Below are positions 32,669 through 41,744 of a stretch of 64,000 nt of DNA, one piece after another. Source of the DNA: Candidatus Melainabacteria bacterium. GTDB lineage: Bacteria > Cyanobacteriota > Vampirovibrionia > Obscuribacterales > Obscuribacteraceae. A program made the translations under genes and the position numbers. Under the pieces are notes generated by a model. That model did not search any database and had not been told where the DNA came from. It worked only from the letters and a program-made list of their open reading frames with translations. Numbering within the stretch: position 1 is the stretch's first letter; each line of letters starts with the position of its first letter. The stretch spans positions 1-64,000 of the forward strand of contig RXJR01000012.1 in NCBI GenBank assembly GCA_003963305.1. The letters run 5' to 3'.

Positions 32669-34111
32669 CTATCGGCGTGGCTTGTTGGTAAACATCGAAT
32701 CGTGCAAATCTTGTAACGGCACGTTTTGTAGATCCTGCTGCCGACCCCATTGATTTGAAATTTGTACAGTCTGGGTTTCTGGGTTGTAGCCCGTTACTGA
32801 TAAGACGTGCGCGCCGCGCATATTGCGGTTGCGGAACATCGGTCCGTCAGCTTCGACACCCAGGACAATTGGAAAGTTGTTTGTTGCTCTAGCTCGTTCC
32901 AGTGCTTGAGCAAGCTCCCGCACATTGCTTACTACTGTAGTACCATCGGCTGCATGCGCGTCTCCGGCACGGCTATGTCCGATGATGTAGTTCTCCCCCA
33001 AGCCCAGACTTTCGCCCATTCGATTGATTCTTGGGAGATTCATACCGATGAATCGGCGTGCTGCTCTTGCTGCTGCGGGTGAAACACGGTCGTTGTCGGA
33101 TATGACAATTCCTTCCCCGGTGGGCGCCATAGCGTCTGGGTTAGCCATAGCTCGCATGTCTCTTTGCACATACCGGACGTTAGGATTGCCTCTCTGGTAA
33201 AAGTCGTTCAGGACTGCTACATCAAAAATCTGACTGGCATAGTTTCTTAAACCATCGCCGTTTGAAGGCAGCACTCTGGCTTCACTATCGGGTAGAAGCG
33301 AAGTGCGATCTAAGGTGGGTCTGAAACCCGGTGTGCTTGTGAAGCTGCCTGTCAATCCAACTTCTGCGACGATTGCTGCAGCCCGTGCTGGATTGAGTGT
33401 ATTGAGTCGTTCTTCCAGTACTGTCACGTTGCAGGTTTCGTGTCTGCCCTGGTCAATCTCGCTGGGTCTGGCGGCATTATCGAGAATCCCCGTAGCTAAC
33501 AATTGCCGTTGCGCGAGTGTCAGCGGTGAGGTTCGATTGCGGTCTTGCAGAAGTCGTTGGGTTGCCTCGTAAACTCCTGCTATTTGCTCGTTTGAGAGTG
33601 GAGGCGTGCGATTTTCGAGCACTCGCATGCTTTCCGTTATGTCTCGAGCCATTTGACGCGGCATTCGGCTTATTTCGTTAGTCAATGCGGTGCGTCGAGC
33701 CGCTAGGTCTTCATCTGTAACCGGTATGGGTGCAGCTGTTTCCCTGATTGATTCAGGCGGCGGGGTTCTGCCTTGGATTTGGCGGTCAGCAGGAGTGCTG
33801 GCTCCGAGTTCCGCAGGGCTGTTGGCTCCGATTTCCCCGGTGCTGCTGATTCTGAGTTCTTGCGGTGCGTTTATTCTCGTGGCGCCATTGGTTCTGATTT
33901 CTTGCGGCGCAGCTGTATAAAGTGCGTCAGGTGAGCCGAAATCGATTGCGCCCGACTGATCGATGATAGGTTCAGTGCGAACAGGACCGCCCCTCATAGC
34001 GCGTGCTTGAAAGATTTGCATGTCGGAGAGTGAGACCAGTGACTGGTTTCGGTCGAATTGCTCCGTCGGCCAGGCGCGATCATCCGCCCGAGTCGATATT
34101 CTATCGCTCAT
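32669..34111 (-). CDS. Putative papain-like cysteine peptidase, no signal peptide
   Basis: 480 residues. The N-terminal 130 are disordered and rich in Pro/Thr/Ile-Asn repeats (ATRINAPQELRISSTGEIGA). The C-terminal domain has the papain-like (clan CA) arrangement: DQGRHETCN with Q221 and C227, GAHVLSVTGYN with H435, and SNQWG with N453. The spacing of about 208 residues between Cys and His fits calpain-like folds. No signal peptide is seen, so export would need another route, or the target is internal. The start at ATG 34111 lacks a clear binding site. It is divergent from a thermolysin-like gene, also without a signal peptide. Confidence 0.65.
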   Translation of the reverse strand: MSDRISTRADDRAWPTEQFDRNQSLVSLSDMQIFQARAMRGGPVRTEPIIDQSGAIDFGSPDALYTAAPQEIRTNGATRINAPQELRISSTGEIGANSPAELGASTPADRQIQGRTPPPESIRETAAPIPVTDEDLAARRTALTNEISRMPRQMARDITESMRVLENRTPPLSNEQIAGVYEATQRLLQDRNRTSPLTLAQRQLLATGILDNAARPSEIDQGRHETCNVTVLEERLNTLNPARAAAIVAEVGLTGSFTSTPGFRPTLDRTSLLPDSEARVLPSNGDGLRNYASQIFDVAVLNDFYQRGNPNVRYVQRDMRAMANPDAMAPTGEGIVISDNDRVSPAAARAARRFIGMNLPRINRMGESLGLGENYIIGHSRAGDAHAADGTTVVSNVRELAQALERARATNNFPIVLGVEADGPMFRNRNMRGAHVLSVTGYNPETQTVQISNQWGRQQDLQNVPLQDLHDSMFTNKPRR

Positions 34112-34471
34112 GTTTTTAAAATCCGGGTTAGTAAAAGGAGACTATTAGAACTTATCGGTTTGCTGTGACAAAGTTATGGCGCGTTTCTTATCCCTGATCC
34201 CAAGCCCGAAGCACCGCCGGCTTGCCTCCTCTTGGAAATTAAGGTGATTTGCGTAGTTCCCCCACTAGGCTTGTACGTTTTTAGCAATTATTCTGTGTTC
34301 CTCTCCAGTCAACTTTTCCTTCCAAGCATTCTCATCTGAGAGAACAAGCGAACAAGCACTCCCCGCCTCCACGAGGGATGCGAATCGCACACGCTCCGGC
34401 TGACGAACGCAACCAGGCTCCCTCCCAGGGGCAGCTCGGCTATGGCATGGATTATTTCAGAAGGTGTAAAA
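34112..34471. promoter_or_regulatory. 360-bp divergent region between the two protease genes
   Basis: No gene is seen. It should hold promoters for the leftward papain-like and the rightward thermolysin-like gene. No strong palindrome or repeat was found. Confidence 0.35.
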
Positions 34472-36172
34472 ATGGGAAAACCTGAATCGGAAATCGGCAA
34501 AGGAAACAATGTCCCTAATAACGTAGAACAACAGACTCTCCTGAGTCAGCAAGTGCAGTCACAAGCGCAGCGCGATGCCATGACTGCTGCACCTTCTGGT
34601 GCAGGAGAAAGAATCTGGGATGTCACCAAAGAAGGCATTTCCAAAATTCCTGAGGGTTTCATTAATTCACTCGATCCACACAACATTTTGCCTAACGTCG
34701 GTATGGGTGTCGCCATCGGTGCCGCGGCAAGGCTGATTTTGCCTGAGGCTGGACCGGTCGGAAAGGTAGCGGGGGCAGCGTTGGGAGCCTACTTCGTCGG
34801 GGAACCGCTGGTGAAGTCGTATTCTCTGGCTCTCGCAGCAAAAAATATGAACGACATGCACATCGCATCTGACCATCTAGGTAACACGTTGGGTGGAATG
34901 CCTGTAGCGATGGTGGAAGGCGGAATCGGTGCGAAGATCGGCTCGGGTCTGATGGGTAGAGCGCTAGCTACTGAAGCCGCTGCACCATTCACAAACTGGA
35001 AAGCAAGTATGTACGGCAAGGCTGATATCAGCATGCAATCTGGAATGGCGAGCGTTCGCAATACGATGTTCGAAAGACTTGGAGTTGGCACTCCTGATGC
35101 CGGTCCTTACGCTCAAGGAATCGTTCCTCCATACATGCTCGAAACTCTGGCGAAGAATAATCCTGGAAATCCTGACTATTTAGCTACAATCAAGCGCGCT
35201 AACGACATGAGAGCAGCTGGTCAATTCGCTTCGAGGAACACTGCTCGCACTAACGAAAGCGGTGCTCGTGAAGTATATGATGCGGGCGGTGAAGAGATTC
35301 ATCCTGGAAAACTGATCCGCAAAGAAGGTCAGGGACCAACTGGAAATTCTGATGTCGACAACGCTTATGACTACACTGGTGATGTCCGGAAATATTATAA
35401 GGAAGTTCATGGCCGTGATTCGATTGATGGAAAGGGGATGAAACTTTCTTCTACCGTTAACTATGGAGATAACTTCGAAAACGCTTTCTGGGATGGTCAA
35501 CAAATGACCTACGGACGACCAGGTGCGCAGAGTCCATTCAAGACATTCATTCAACGTATGATCACCGGTCATGAAATGACTCATGGTGTCACAGAATTCG
35601 AAGCTAACGTGACATATCGTGGTCAGCCCGGAGCTCTCAATGAAAGTCATTCCGACGTGTTTGGTGCGCTGGTTGAACAACGCGCCCTCGGACAGACCGC
35701 TGATAAAGCGAACTGGTTGGTTGGCGATGGCATCTGGAAAGAAGGTGTTAATGGACGTGCTCTGCGCGACATGAAGAATCCTGGAACTGCCTACGACGAT
35801 CCACAACTCGGTAAAGATCCTCAACCTGCACATATGCGCGATTTTGTTCGCACCAGTAGAGATAATGGTGGCGTGCATATCAACTCGGGTATTCCAAACA
35901 AGGCATTCGCCGACTTCGCTACTGCAGTTGGTGGCAACGCCTGGGAAGCACCTGGGAAGATCTGGTACGAAGCTCGCGCAAATGCCGGCTCTGATCCATC
36001 GTTTGCTCAATTCGCCTATCAGACAATTGAAGCTGCTAAGCGCATTAGCCCGAACGATGTGCCGAAGTTGGAGAAAGCCTGGTCTGATGTTGGCGTGACT
36101 CCATCAGCAAAAGCCGCTGCTGACGTTACACCTATCGTTGTCAACGATAATTCAGACAAGAAGTCCGCATAG
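34472..36172 (+). CDS. Thermolysin-like M4 metallopeptidase without signal peptide
   Basis: 566 residues from ATG 34472, which has AAGGTG six bases upstream (a longer frame starts at 34442). The catalytic domain is clear: GHEMTHGVTEFEA (H367, E368, H371), the third zinc ligand E391 in LNESHSDVFGALVE, the catalytic His469 in DNGGVHINSGIPNKAF and a C-terminal helical lobe. The usual secreted M4 layout (signal peptide plus FTP/PepSY propeptide) is missing. Instead, residues 1-200 contain Gly/Ala-rich hydrophobic stretches (NVGMGVAIGAAARLILPEAG, GKVAGAALGAYFVG). This may mark a membrane-active or differently exported protease. Confidence 0.85.
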   Translation: MGKPESEIGKGNNVPNNVEQQTLLSQQVQSQAQRDAMTAAPSGAGERIWDVTKEGISKIPEGFINSLDPHNILPNVGMGVAIGAAARLILPEAGPVGKVAGAALGAYFVGEPLVKSYSLALAAKNMNDMHIASDHLGNTLGGMPVAMVEGGIGAKIGSGLMGRALATEAAAPFTNWKASMYGKADISMQSGMASVRNTMFERLGVGTPDAGPYAQGIVPPYMLETLAKNNPGNPDYLATIKRANDMRAAGQFASRNTARTNESGAREVYDAGGEEIHPGKLIRKEGQGPTGNSDVDNAYDYTGDVRKYYKEVHGRDSIDGKGMKLSSTVNYGDNFENAFWDGQQMTYGRPGAQSPFKTFIQRMITGHEMTHGVTEFEANVTYRGQPGALNESHSDVFGALVEQRALGQTADKANWLVGDGIWKEGVNGRALRDMKNPGTAYDDPQLGKDPQPAHMRDFVRTSRDNGGVHINSGIPNKAFADFATAVGGNAWEAPGKIWYEARANAGSDPSFAQFAYQTIEAAKRISPNDVPKLEKAWSDVGVTPSAKAAADVTPIVVNDNSDKKSA

Positions 36173-36183
36173 TTTGCCGCTAG

Positions 36184-36210
36184 TCCATCGGCATGATACA
36201 TGTCGATGGA
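36184..36210 (+). terminator. Hairpin after the M4 peptidase gene
   Basis: TCCATCG-G-CATG and CATG-T-CGATGGA form a 12-bp stem with one G-T pair around an ATA loop, 11 bp past the stop. Only a short AT-rich tail follows, so termination strength is uncertain. Confidence 0.5.
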
Positions 36211-36242
36211 TTTACTAACCTGTCACAGTCTTAGATATTTTT

Positions 36243-36386
36243 ATGGACCCGCACCTGTTCTTTACGCTGACCGATCCGGAATGGTCTGCGATATATACTG
36301 TGCTGGCTTTGGCATTTGTGGTATTTTCAATCATTTTAGTGGCGGTCTGCTGGTGGAAAGACGACGATTACCGCGGCTACAAGTGA
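36243..36386 (+). CDS. 47-residue single-pass membrane microprotein
   Basis: MDPHLFFTLTDPEWSAIYTV leads into one hydrophobic helix (AIYTVLALAFVVFSIILVAV) and a charged end CWWKDDDYRGYK. The layout is that of a small membrane subunit: polar N-terminus, one helix of about 20 residues, aromatic/charged interface. No family is recognised. No strong ribosome-binding site precedes ATG 36243. The stop is 12 bp before the next gene's start, and the sequence looks too ordered for chance. Confidence 0.55.
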   Translation: MDPHLFFTLTDPEWSAIYTVLALAFVVFSIILVAVCWWKDDDYRGYK

Positions 36387-36398
36387 GCAACTCGCATT

Positions 36399-38006
36399 TT
36401 GGATAAGCTTGCATACCTGTGTTTAATTGTGTGGTGTCTGGCGGCACCGATAGTTCCCGCATTTGCTGACGCGACTGCGTCGAACTGGCAAACGTACCAA
36501 TCGCCGTCTGAACCATTCTCAATTAATTATCCTGCGGGTTGGCACGTCAGCTCCGATCCAAAGACGGGGCGCATTGACATTAATGACAGTACATCAGGAT
36601 GCCAGCTTTTGGTTCTTCCATTCTCTATGGATTCTGCATTGCCGCCAGACAAAGCATCGAGCATTTTTGCAGCTTTTCTGCACGCGTTTGCGCCTTCCGA
36701 ATCGTGGTCGAATCCTGAGGTTCTGAATCCAACGACTTTGCGTTCGGTGCACTCTGATGAGACGTTTAAAGCTGCGGCTGTTTTCGTTTTTAGTGGCAGC
36801 GGTCAAGGCACGCAAGGAAAGTTTTGCATAGCAAAAATGCCCAGGAATGTTGCGGCGGAATCTATGAATCTTTTTGCCGAAATGATGAATAGTTTGAAGT
36901 TCACAGGGACGAATTCAGAGGGCAGTAAGCAATTGCCGGGTAACAGTTTGAACAACTCGCTGGGCGGTGGTTCTAAGGAATTGCCAGGGAGTGGTTCAAA
37001 GGAATTGCTTAGCGGTTCGAACCAAATGATGGGAGCTCTTCCGCCTACTCCCTTTGCTGGATACCAGCCGTTCGCAGATCCAGACGAACATTCCTTCACT
37101 TGCGAAGTGCCAATTGGTTGGAAAGTTGAAGGCGGATTGACTCGCGCATCTTCAATTGACGCTCGGCCCTGGGTGAAAGCAACATCTCCGGATGGCTTGA
37201 TTGTAGCGTTTATTGGTGATGGAAAGATTCCGCCATATTCCATGCCTACTGCTACAGGAACTATGTTGGGGTTCGGTGTTGGTGCTAAATATGGCGGCGG
37301 TGAGGTCCGTTCGTATGTGCCTGCGCGTAAATATGTCGAGCAATACGTGCGCAACAGCTTGGGGCATTATCTCTCGAACATTCAAGTTGTAGAAGCTTAC
37401 GATCATCCCGATGTTGCTGCTGCGGTCAATGGCACCGTAGGTGCCACCAAGTCGGAAGCTGCGTCGATTAAGTTTACCGGAATGTACAAGGATATTCCCG
37501 CTGTCGGATATTACTTAGTCTCAACCAAAGCAACTGTCGCTTACGGCACCGGAATGTGGTGGGTGTCTCTAATTGCCGGCGAACTGAGCCCCGCCGACAG
37601 AGCGGATGGCGGTTTGAGTGTGATTTTGCATATGCTTCAATCTTTCAAAATGGACCCCGTCTGGTCAGGGCAATCCGTTGCAAATGCTGGTGCTGTCTCG
37701 CGACAATACACGCAGCAAAGTCAGGCTGTATCGAACTCCATTATGAATCGATATTGGAGCCAGCAAGCCGCTAATGACGCTAATCATGCCGCTTACTGGG
37801 GGCGACAGGCGGCACAAGATCACGCAGCAGATAACTTTTCCGACTACATTCGCGGTCAGCAAACAGTAGAAGATCCAGGTACAGGAACACAATACAAGGT
37901 CAATTATGGGCCCCAGTATCATTGGATGGATGGCGCGGGCAATTATACCGGCACCAATTATGGTGCTCCTGGTCCGGACTGGCGCCAACTCATGAACGTA
38001 CCATAG
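36399..38006 (+). CDS. Secreted protein with PsbP/Mog1-like domains
   Basis: 535 residues. The TTG start at 36399 leads into a signal peptide (LAYLCLIVWCLAAPIVPAFA). A first alpha/beta domain (SPSEPFSINYPAGWHVSSD) resembles PsbP/Mog1-type folds. A Gly/Ser/Leu linker with repeated GGSKELPGSGSKELLSGSN follows at residues 170-210. A second similar domain begins FTCEVPIGWKVEGG. The C-terminal 100 residues have a motif seen in other bacterial proteins (NFSDYIRGQQTVEDPGTGTQ, GPQYHWMDGAGNY). Function unknown; probably periplasmic or surface. It is convergent with the next gene, with 20 bp between the stops. Confidence 0.75.
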   Translation: MDKLAYLCLIVWCLAAPIVPAFADATASNWQTYQSPSEPFSINYPAGWHVSSDPKTGRIDINDSTSGCQLLVLPFSMDSALPPDKASSIFAAFLHAFAPSESWSNPEVLNPTTLRSVHSDETFKAAAVFVFSGSGQGTQGKFCIAKMPRNVAAESMNLFAEMMNSLKFTGTNSEGSKQLPGNSLNNSLGGGSKELPGSGSKELLSGSNQMMGALPPTPFAGYQPFADPDEHSFTCEVPIGWKVEGGLTRASSIDARPWVKATSPDGLIVAFIGDGKIPPYSMPTATGTMLGFGVGAKYGGGEVRSYVPARKYVEQYVRNSLGHYLSNIQVVEAYDHPDVAAAVNGTVGATKSEAASIKFTGMYKDIPAVGYYLVSTKATVAYGTGMWWVSLIAGELSPADRADGGLSVILHMLQSFKMDPVWSGQSVANAGAVSRQYTQQSQAVSNSIMNRYWSQQAANDANHAAYWGRQAAQDHAADNFSDYIRGQQTVEDPGTGTQYKVNYGPQYHWMDGAGNYTGTNYGAPGPDWRQLMNVP

Positions 38007-38026
38007 GTTCTGCTTTACTGCTTCTT

Positions 38027-38683
38027 CTACTTGTTTATTGCAGGACCGGTAAAGATGTGCGCTTCCCAGTCGCCAGAATTTGCTGATGCTTTCGGCTTTT
38101 GATTTTTGTCCGCAAAAGGCTGTGCGCTCCATTTCCCCTTAGCTATAACCGGCGTCAGTTCTGTCGCAGGCGTAAATGTGCCGTCATATTGGGCGGGTGG
38201 ATTGACCTGCGTGCCTTTGTAAGTGCGCTTGAAGGTCAGTCCATTGTGCTCCGTCAACGTGCCGGTCAATAAGACATCACCGTATTCATCGACACCGCTT
38301 GCGCTAAGAGACGAACCTTTCTGCGTTACTTTTACCGCCATGATGTGAGTCTTCGGCGAGCTTCCTTCGTGTACCTTTATGTTCCAGGTACCAGTTAGAT
38401 TTATACTTGCGACAGCAGCTTTGGTGGAGTCTTTGGCTTCGGAGCCTTTGGTTTTGGAGCCTTTGGAATTGGCGTCTTTGGAATTGGCGTCTTTGGCCCC
38501 GGCGCTTTTGTTAGGAGCGCTTTTGGACCCGATCGTGCCAGTATTTGTCGGCTTAGCTGAAACCTTAGCCGCTTGCTGCCCCTGCGTTGGTGCGGCTAGT
38601 GCCGCTCGCTCTGATGCTGTTGTTACCGTCAGCGCTGCTAGTGCTGTAGCCATGACATATTTGGTGCGGTTCATTCCGTGCAT
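38027..38683 (-). CDS. Secreted small beta-barrel-like protein with pentapeptide-lysine linker
   Basis: 218 residues. A signal peptide (YVMATALAALTVTTASERAA) is followed by a linker with lysine every fifth residue (KSAGAKDANSKDANSKGSK), encoded by the 15-bp repeat at 38432-38521. The C-terminal 110 residues form a lipocalin-like beta-pattern (INLTGTWNIKVHEG, GDVLLTGTLTEHNGLTFKRT). No known family is certain. ATG 38683 has CTGGAG upstream. The gene lies 19 bp after plsC and may be the last gene of the long minus-strand envelope operon. Confidence 0.7.
   Translation of the reverse strand: MHGMNRTKYVMATALAALTVTTASERAALAAPTQGQQAAKVSAKPTNTGTIGSKSAPNKSAGAKDANSKDANSKGSKTKGSEAKDSTKAAVASINLTGTWNIKVHEGSSPKTHIMAVKVTQKGSSLSASGVDEYGDVLLTGTLTEHNGLTFKRTYKGTQVNPPAQYDGTFTPATELTPVIAKGKWSAQPFADKNQKPKASANSGDWEAHIFTGPAINK
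38432..38521. repeat. 15-bp tandem repeat, six copies (coding)
   Basis: Units of the form TTTGG....GG(A/C)G.C run without gaps. On the minus strand they encode xxxxK pentapeptides in the secreted protein. Confidence 0.85.
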
Positions 38684-38702
38684 TCAAACTCCAGATAGCT
38701 GT

Positions 38703-39959
38703 TCAGGAAAGGTGAATCGGTTTTCGATATTGATCGAGACTGGTGAGCATCTCTGAAATTTGGATGGAAATTTCTTCGGTTACTTTCCCGATGGTGGCTT
38801 TCTTAGCTGATTTATAGTCAGCGTAGCGCTCCGACAAATTAATCGGAACACCAACATCCATAAGCACAATTCGCGAGCCTCTGAATGAGGGTTCTCGGGT
38901 GCGCAGAATTTCGCGTTCAAGTCGATCTAAGATATCTGCGAATCGTTCCTGAGTCATGTTGTCTTTTAAATAGCCGTCGTAAATTGCTATGAAATTAACA
39001 ACTCGATCCAGGTCGTTGTAGAATCCTCGCAATGTGGATGCCCGCTCTTCATGCACTTTTCGCTCGTACTCCGAGAAGTCCTTTTCCGGCGCATAAATGA
39101 AATCATCGACGTGATTGCGGAGTATGCGCACCATTTCCAGTTGGCGAACATTTGTTGGTAATTCGATTTGCAATTGATGACCGACGTTTGTCAAAATCGA
39201 TTGTCTCAGCGCCGATACCCTCTCGTTCAAATCGGCACCAGTCTGGGGTTTCATTCCGTATTCTTTTTCGAGGGTGAGAAGCAATTTCTCTGAAATCGCA
39301 CGCAGCCTCTGGTACACCGATGCGCCACTGACTGTCTTGATTCCGAGATTGGCCTCGAGTGCGCTGAGAGTAATTTTCAGTCCGTTCTCAATGTTCTTGG
39401 GATACGTATACTTGATCGCGATCGGCATCAGATAGACTGGCTCAAGAGCCGCACCAGCAGCATGTTTTGCTAGTTCTTCTACCGCCCAGAACGTTAGCTG
39501 TGCCGCGCCTGATTCGAGCGGCATAAGAGTGTCATTTTGACGTGAAATTTCTCCCTCGGGAAAGAGCACCAGTTTGTTCTTTCCTTCTGTAAGAATTTTC
39601 TTTGTCATCTTGAAGGATTCGCGATCTGCGGCTCCCCTCACCACTGAGTAGCAACCCAGGTGCTGAAGCCACCAACCATTGAAGCCGTTCTGCCAGTCGA
39701 AGACTTCGCGCGCCGCGACATAGTTGAACGTCTCACCAGCCAGGCGAGAAAATTCGAACATGACTTGCGGATCATGTCTGTTTGAATGATTCGGACAAAT
39801 CAAGGCGCGCTTGCCTTTATATGACTTGAATCTCTCTAATGCTCCAGGTGCCAGTTGCACTTTGGTGTCACAGAGACCAAATTTCATGTACAACGGCAAA
39901 GTTAGGTTCACCAGCGCAATCAGCGGTGGGCTATCCAGTGGTGGTCTGAAATCTAGCAT
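38703..39959 (-). CDS. PlsC-type 1-acylglycerol-3-phosphate acyltransferase family protein
   Basis: 418 residues. The acyltransferase domain shows the catalytic HX4D motif in CPNHSNRHDP (H58, D63), the GxxxxR-type block LGCYSVVRGAADRESF, and the substrate-binding LFPEGEISRQND. Family members transfer acyl groups in glycerophospholipid synthesis. The 180-residue C-terminal extension, helical and charged (DDFIYAPEKDFSEYERKVHE), is not typical of short PlsC proteins, so the exact acceptor is uncertain. ATG 39959 has no close ribosome-binding site. It is co-oriented with the deacetylase upstream (197-bp gap) and the small secreted protein downstream. Confidence 0.85.
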   Translation of the reverse strand: MLDFRPPLDSPPLIALVNLTLPLYMKFGLCDTKVQLAPGALERFKSYKGKRALICPNHSNRHDPQVMFEFSRLAGETFNYVAAREVFDWQNGFNGWWLQHLGCYSVVRGAADRESFKMTKKILTEGKNKLVLFPEGEISRQNDTLMPLESGAAQLTFWAVEELAKHAAGAALEPVYLMPIAIKYTYPKNIENGLKITLSALEANLGIKTVSGASVYQRLRAISEKLLLTLEKEYGMKPQTGADLNERVSALRQSILTNVGHQLQIELPTNVRQLEMVRILRNHVDDFIYAPEKDFSEYERKVHEERASTLRGFYNDLDRVVNFIAIYDGYLKDNMTQERFADILDRLEREILRTREPSFRGSRIVLMDVGVPINLSERYADYKSAKKATIGKVTEEISIQISEMLTSLDQYRKPIHLS

Positions 39960-40156
39960 CGTTTGTTTGGGTTTCCCCGCGAGGTTCTTCGAACTTATGC
40001 GAGTATATCAAGTCGCTCGAAGCACACCATCTTGCCAACTGGAAATGGCCAGGGTGAATCGCCCGAATGAGTTGCCAATCAATTGACCGCGTGGAAGTTC
40101 TAAAGTGAACCGGAGTCGAACTTTTATTCGCCTGAAGCCTTTGACAGGACTTCCTA

Positions 40157-40855
40157 TCAGCTGGAGAGGTTTGTGCCAACCGGCGCGAATGTATAACCGG
40201 CTCTCCTGGCGAATTCGATTACGCCACGCGTCGCTTCCAGTGTTTGATGTGGGAACCATTTTTCATGCAGAACAATCAGCGCTCCGTCATGCAATTTACG
40301 AGCGATTCGCGAAACGACCTTGCTGTGTCCAAGCGGCAGCCAATCTTCCGAGACGCAGCTCCAGTACACTGGCTTCATGCCTCGTTCTTTCAAGCAATCT
40401 GCAACACGCGCGTCGAGCACCCCATATGGTGCTCGGAATAAAACAGGACTTTCGCCTGTTGCCTGCAAAATCACGTCATTAGTTTTTTGAATTTCTTTCT
40501 CGATTCTATTGGTCGTCAAAAGCGGCATGAATTCATGATGCTGCGTGTGATTGGCGATGATGTGTCCGGCATCTGCCAATTGTTTGACCAGCTCTGGATG
40601 TCTCTCTGCGTGCTCACCAATCAAGAAAAAGGTAGCGGGAATGTTTTCTTTCGCCAATAACTCAATCAATTGAGGCGTTGTTTCTGGGTGCGGACCATCG
40701 TCATAGGTCAGGTAAAGACGCGGATGCTCTCCGTTATTCTCCTGGTGACCAGCCCAATAACCCGAAGGCAAGAGGCGCTTGCCGAGCCAGGTTAGCATAT
40801 CCATTTTCGCGTGGGTCCAATCGTCTGAGAAATCGCTTTTGTGTTGATCAGACAT
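40157..40855 (-). CDS. Polysaccharide deacetylase (NodB homology, CE4)
   Basis: 232 residues with the CE4 motifs in order: LTYDDGPHPET (catalytic and metal Asp), IIANHTQHHEF (metal His pair), FRAPYG, WSCVSEDW and ALIVLHEKW (catalytic His). It removes N-acetyl groups from a glycan, most likely peptidoglycan or exopolysaccharide. No clear signal peptide is seen at the N-terminus, which is unusual for an envelope enzyme. The gene starts inside the end of the DUF4388 gene (8-bp overlap, ATGTCTGA), so the two are translationally coupled. Confidence 0.9.
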   Translation of the reverse strand: MSDQHKSDFSDDWTHAKMDMLTWLGKRLLPSGYWAGHQENNGEHPRLYLTYDDGPHPETTPQLIELLAKENIPATFFLIGEHAERHPELVKQLADAGHIIANHTQHHEFMPLLTTNRIEKEIQKTNDVILQATGESPVLFRAPYGVLDARVADCLKERGMKPVYWSCVSEDWLPLGHSKVVSRIARKLHDGALIVLHEKWFPHQTLEATRGVIEFARRAGYTFAPVGTNLSS

Positions 40856-41669
40856 TTGCTGTTTCGCTCATCTTCGTAGTGTTTTGGATGAGCAAATGAA
40901 TTGCCCGTCTCGCCTTATCTCCTACTTCAGACGATCGGCGCTGGGCAATTGATTCAATAGCGCTGGCAAATGCATAAAATCTTTCGATTGACATGTGCGT
41001 TGATTTTGGATGAGGCAACAGGCTGCGCATGTATCCGCGCAGGTTATTGCTTTCCTTTTCGCTTAAAGGTTGAACTATGTCAAGTAGTGAGCGCAGGCTC
41101 TTAAGGCTCACCAGAGGAGTTTGATAAGTCAGGGCAGAGCGGGAAAGGGCTCGATGCAGAAGCACGCACTGGGGTAACGGCGCGCCTCTGTCGTTGTCAC
41201 CACGGGGAACTGCCAGCAGGAAGTCGTTCCATTTAGGGAAGTCGTAGAGGACGTGCAGGAGTGAGTCGACCTTGCGACCGTCGCTGGCTTGCATAGGCAG
41301 CATGCCGTAGATGAACGGACGAGATTCGCATTTATCGACATCTTTAGAGACGTTGAGCATGACACCGGACAAACTTGACGCTCGAACGATGATGGCTTGC
41401 TCGTTTAGTTGTGAAATGCGGCCAGGCGCGAAACTGACTTCTTTCATCGCATATTCCTGACATAAAAGCATGTCCAGAACTGCGTCTCCGACGATTGCGC
41501 CAAACTCAGCGGTGGTTACGTTACCGGTGACGAAATAGATTGTGCTCTCAGGAAGTTGTCGGCCAAACGAGATAGTGAGAATGCCAGTGACTTTCTCAAG
41601 GCTGAGGAATTGCATCACATTGAAAATCGTGCCTTCCCGAACAGATGTAATGTGAAAGTTAATGCCCAC
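40848..41669 (-). CDS. DUF4388 (PATAN-like) domain protein
   Basis: About 273 residues. The N-terminal 100 resemble DUF4388/PATAN domains (FNVMQFLSLEKVTGILTIS, STIYFVTGNVTTAEFG), found in cyanobacterial and deltaproteobacterial signalling proteins. The rest is helical and unrecognised. The start is probably GTG 41669, with GGGGA five bases upstream; TTG 41693 is possible. It follows murE by 51-75 bp and is coupled to the deacetylase gene, which hints at control of cell-wall modification; that link is an inference. Confidence 0.7.
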   Translation of the reverse strand: MGINFHITSVREGTIFNVMQFLSLEKVTGILTISFGRQLPESTIYFVTGNVTTAEFGAIVGDAVLDMLLCQEYAMKEVSFAPGRISQLNEQAIIVRASSLSGVMLNVSKDVDKCESRPFIYGMLPMQASDGRKVDSLLHVLYDFPKWNDFLLAVPRGDNDRGAPLPQCVLLHRALSRSALTYQTPLVSLKSLRSLLDIVQPLSEKESNNLRGYMRSLLPHPKSTHMSIERFYAFASAIESIAQRRSSEVGDKARRAIHLLIQNTTKMSETANV

Positions 41670-41744
41670 GTGATTCCCCGACTTAGGCAGCAAGTCAGCC
41701 AGCGCCAGTTTAAATTATACCCACAGCGTCAGGGGATGCCCGCT

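Noticed and set aside
35180-36010. A 276-codon minus-strand frame
   Set aside because: Antisense to the intact M4 catalytic domain.
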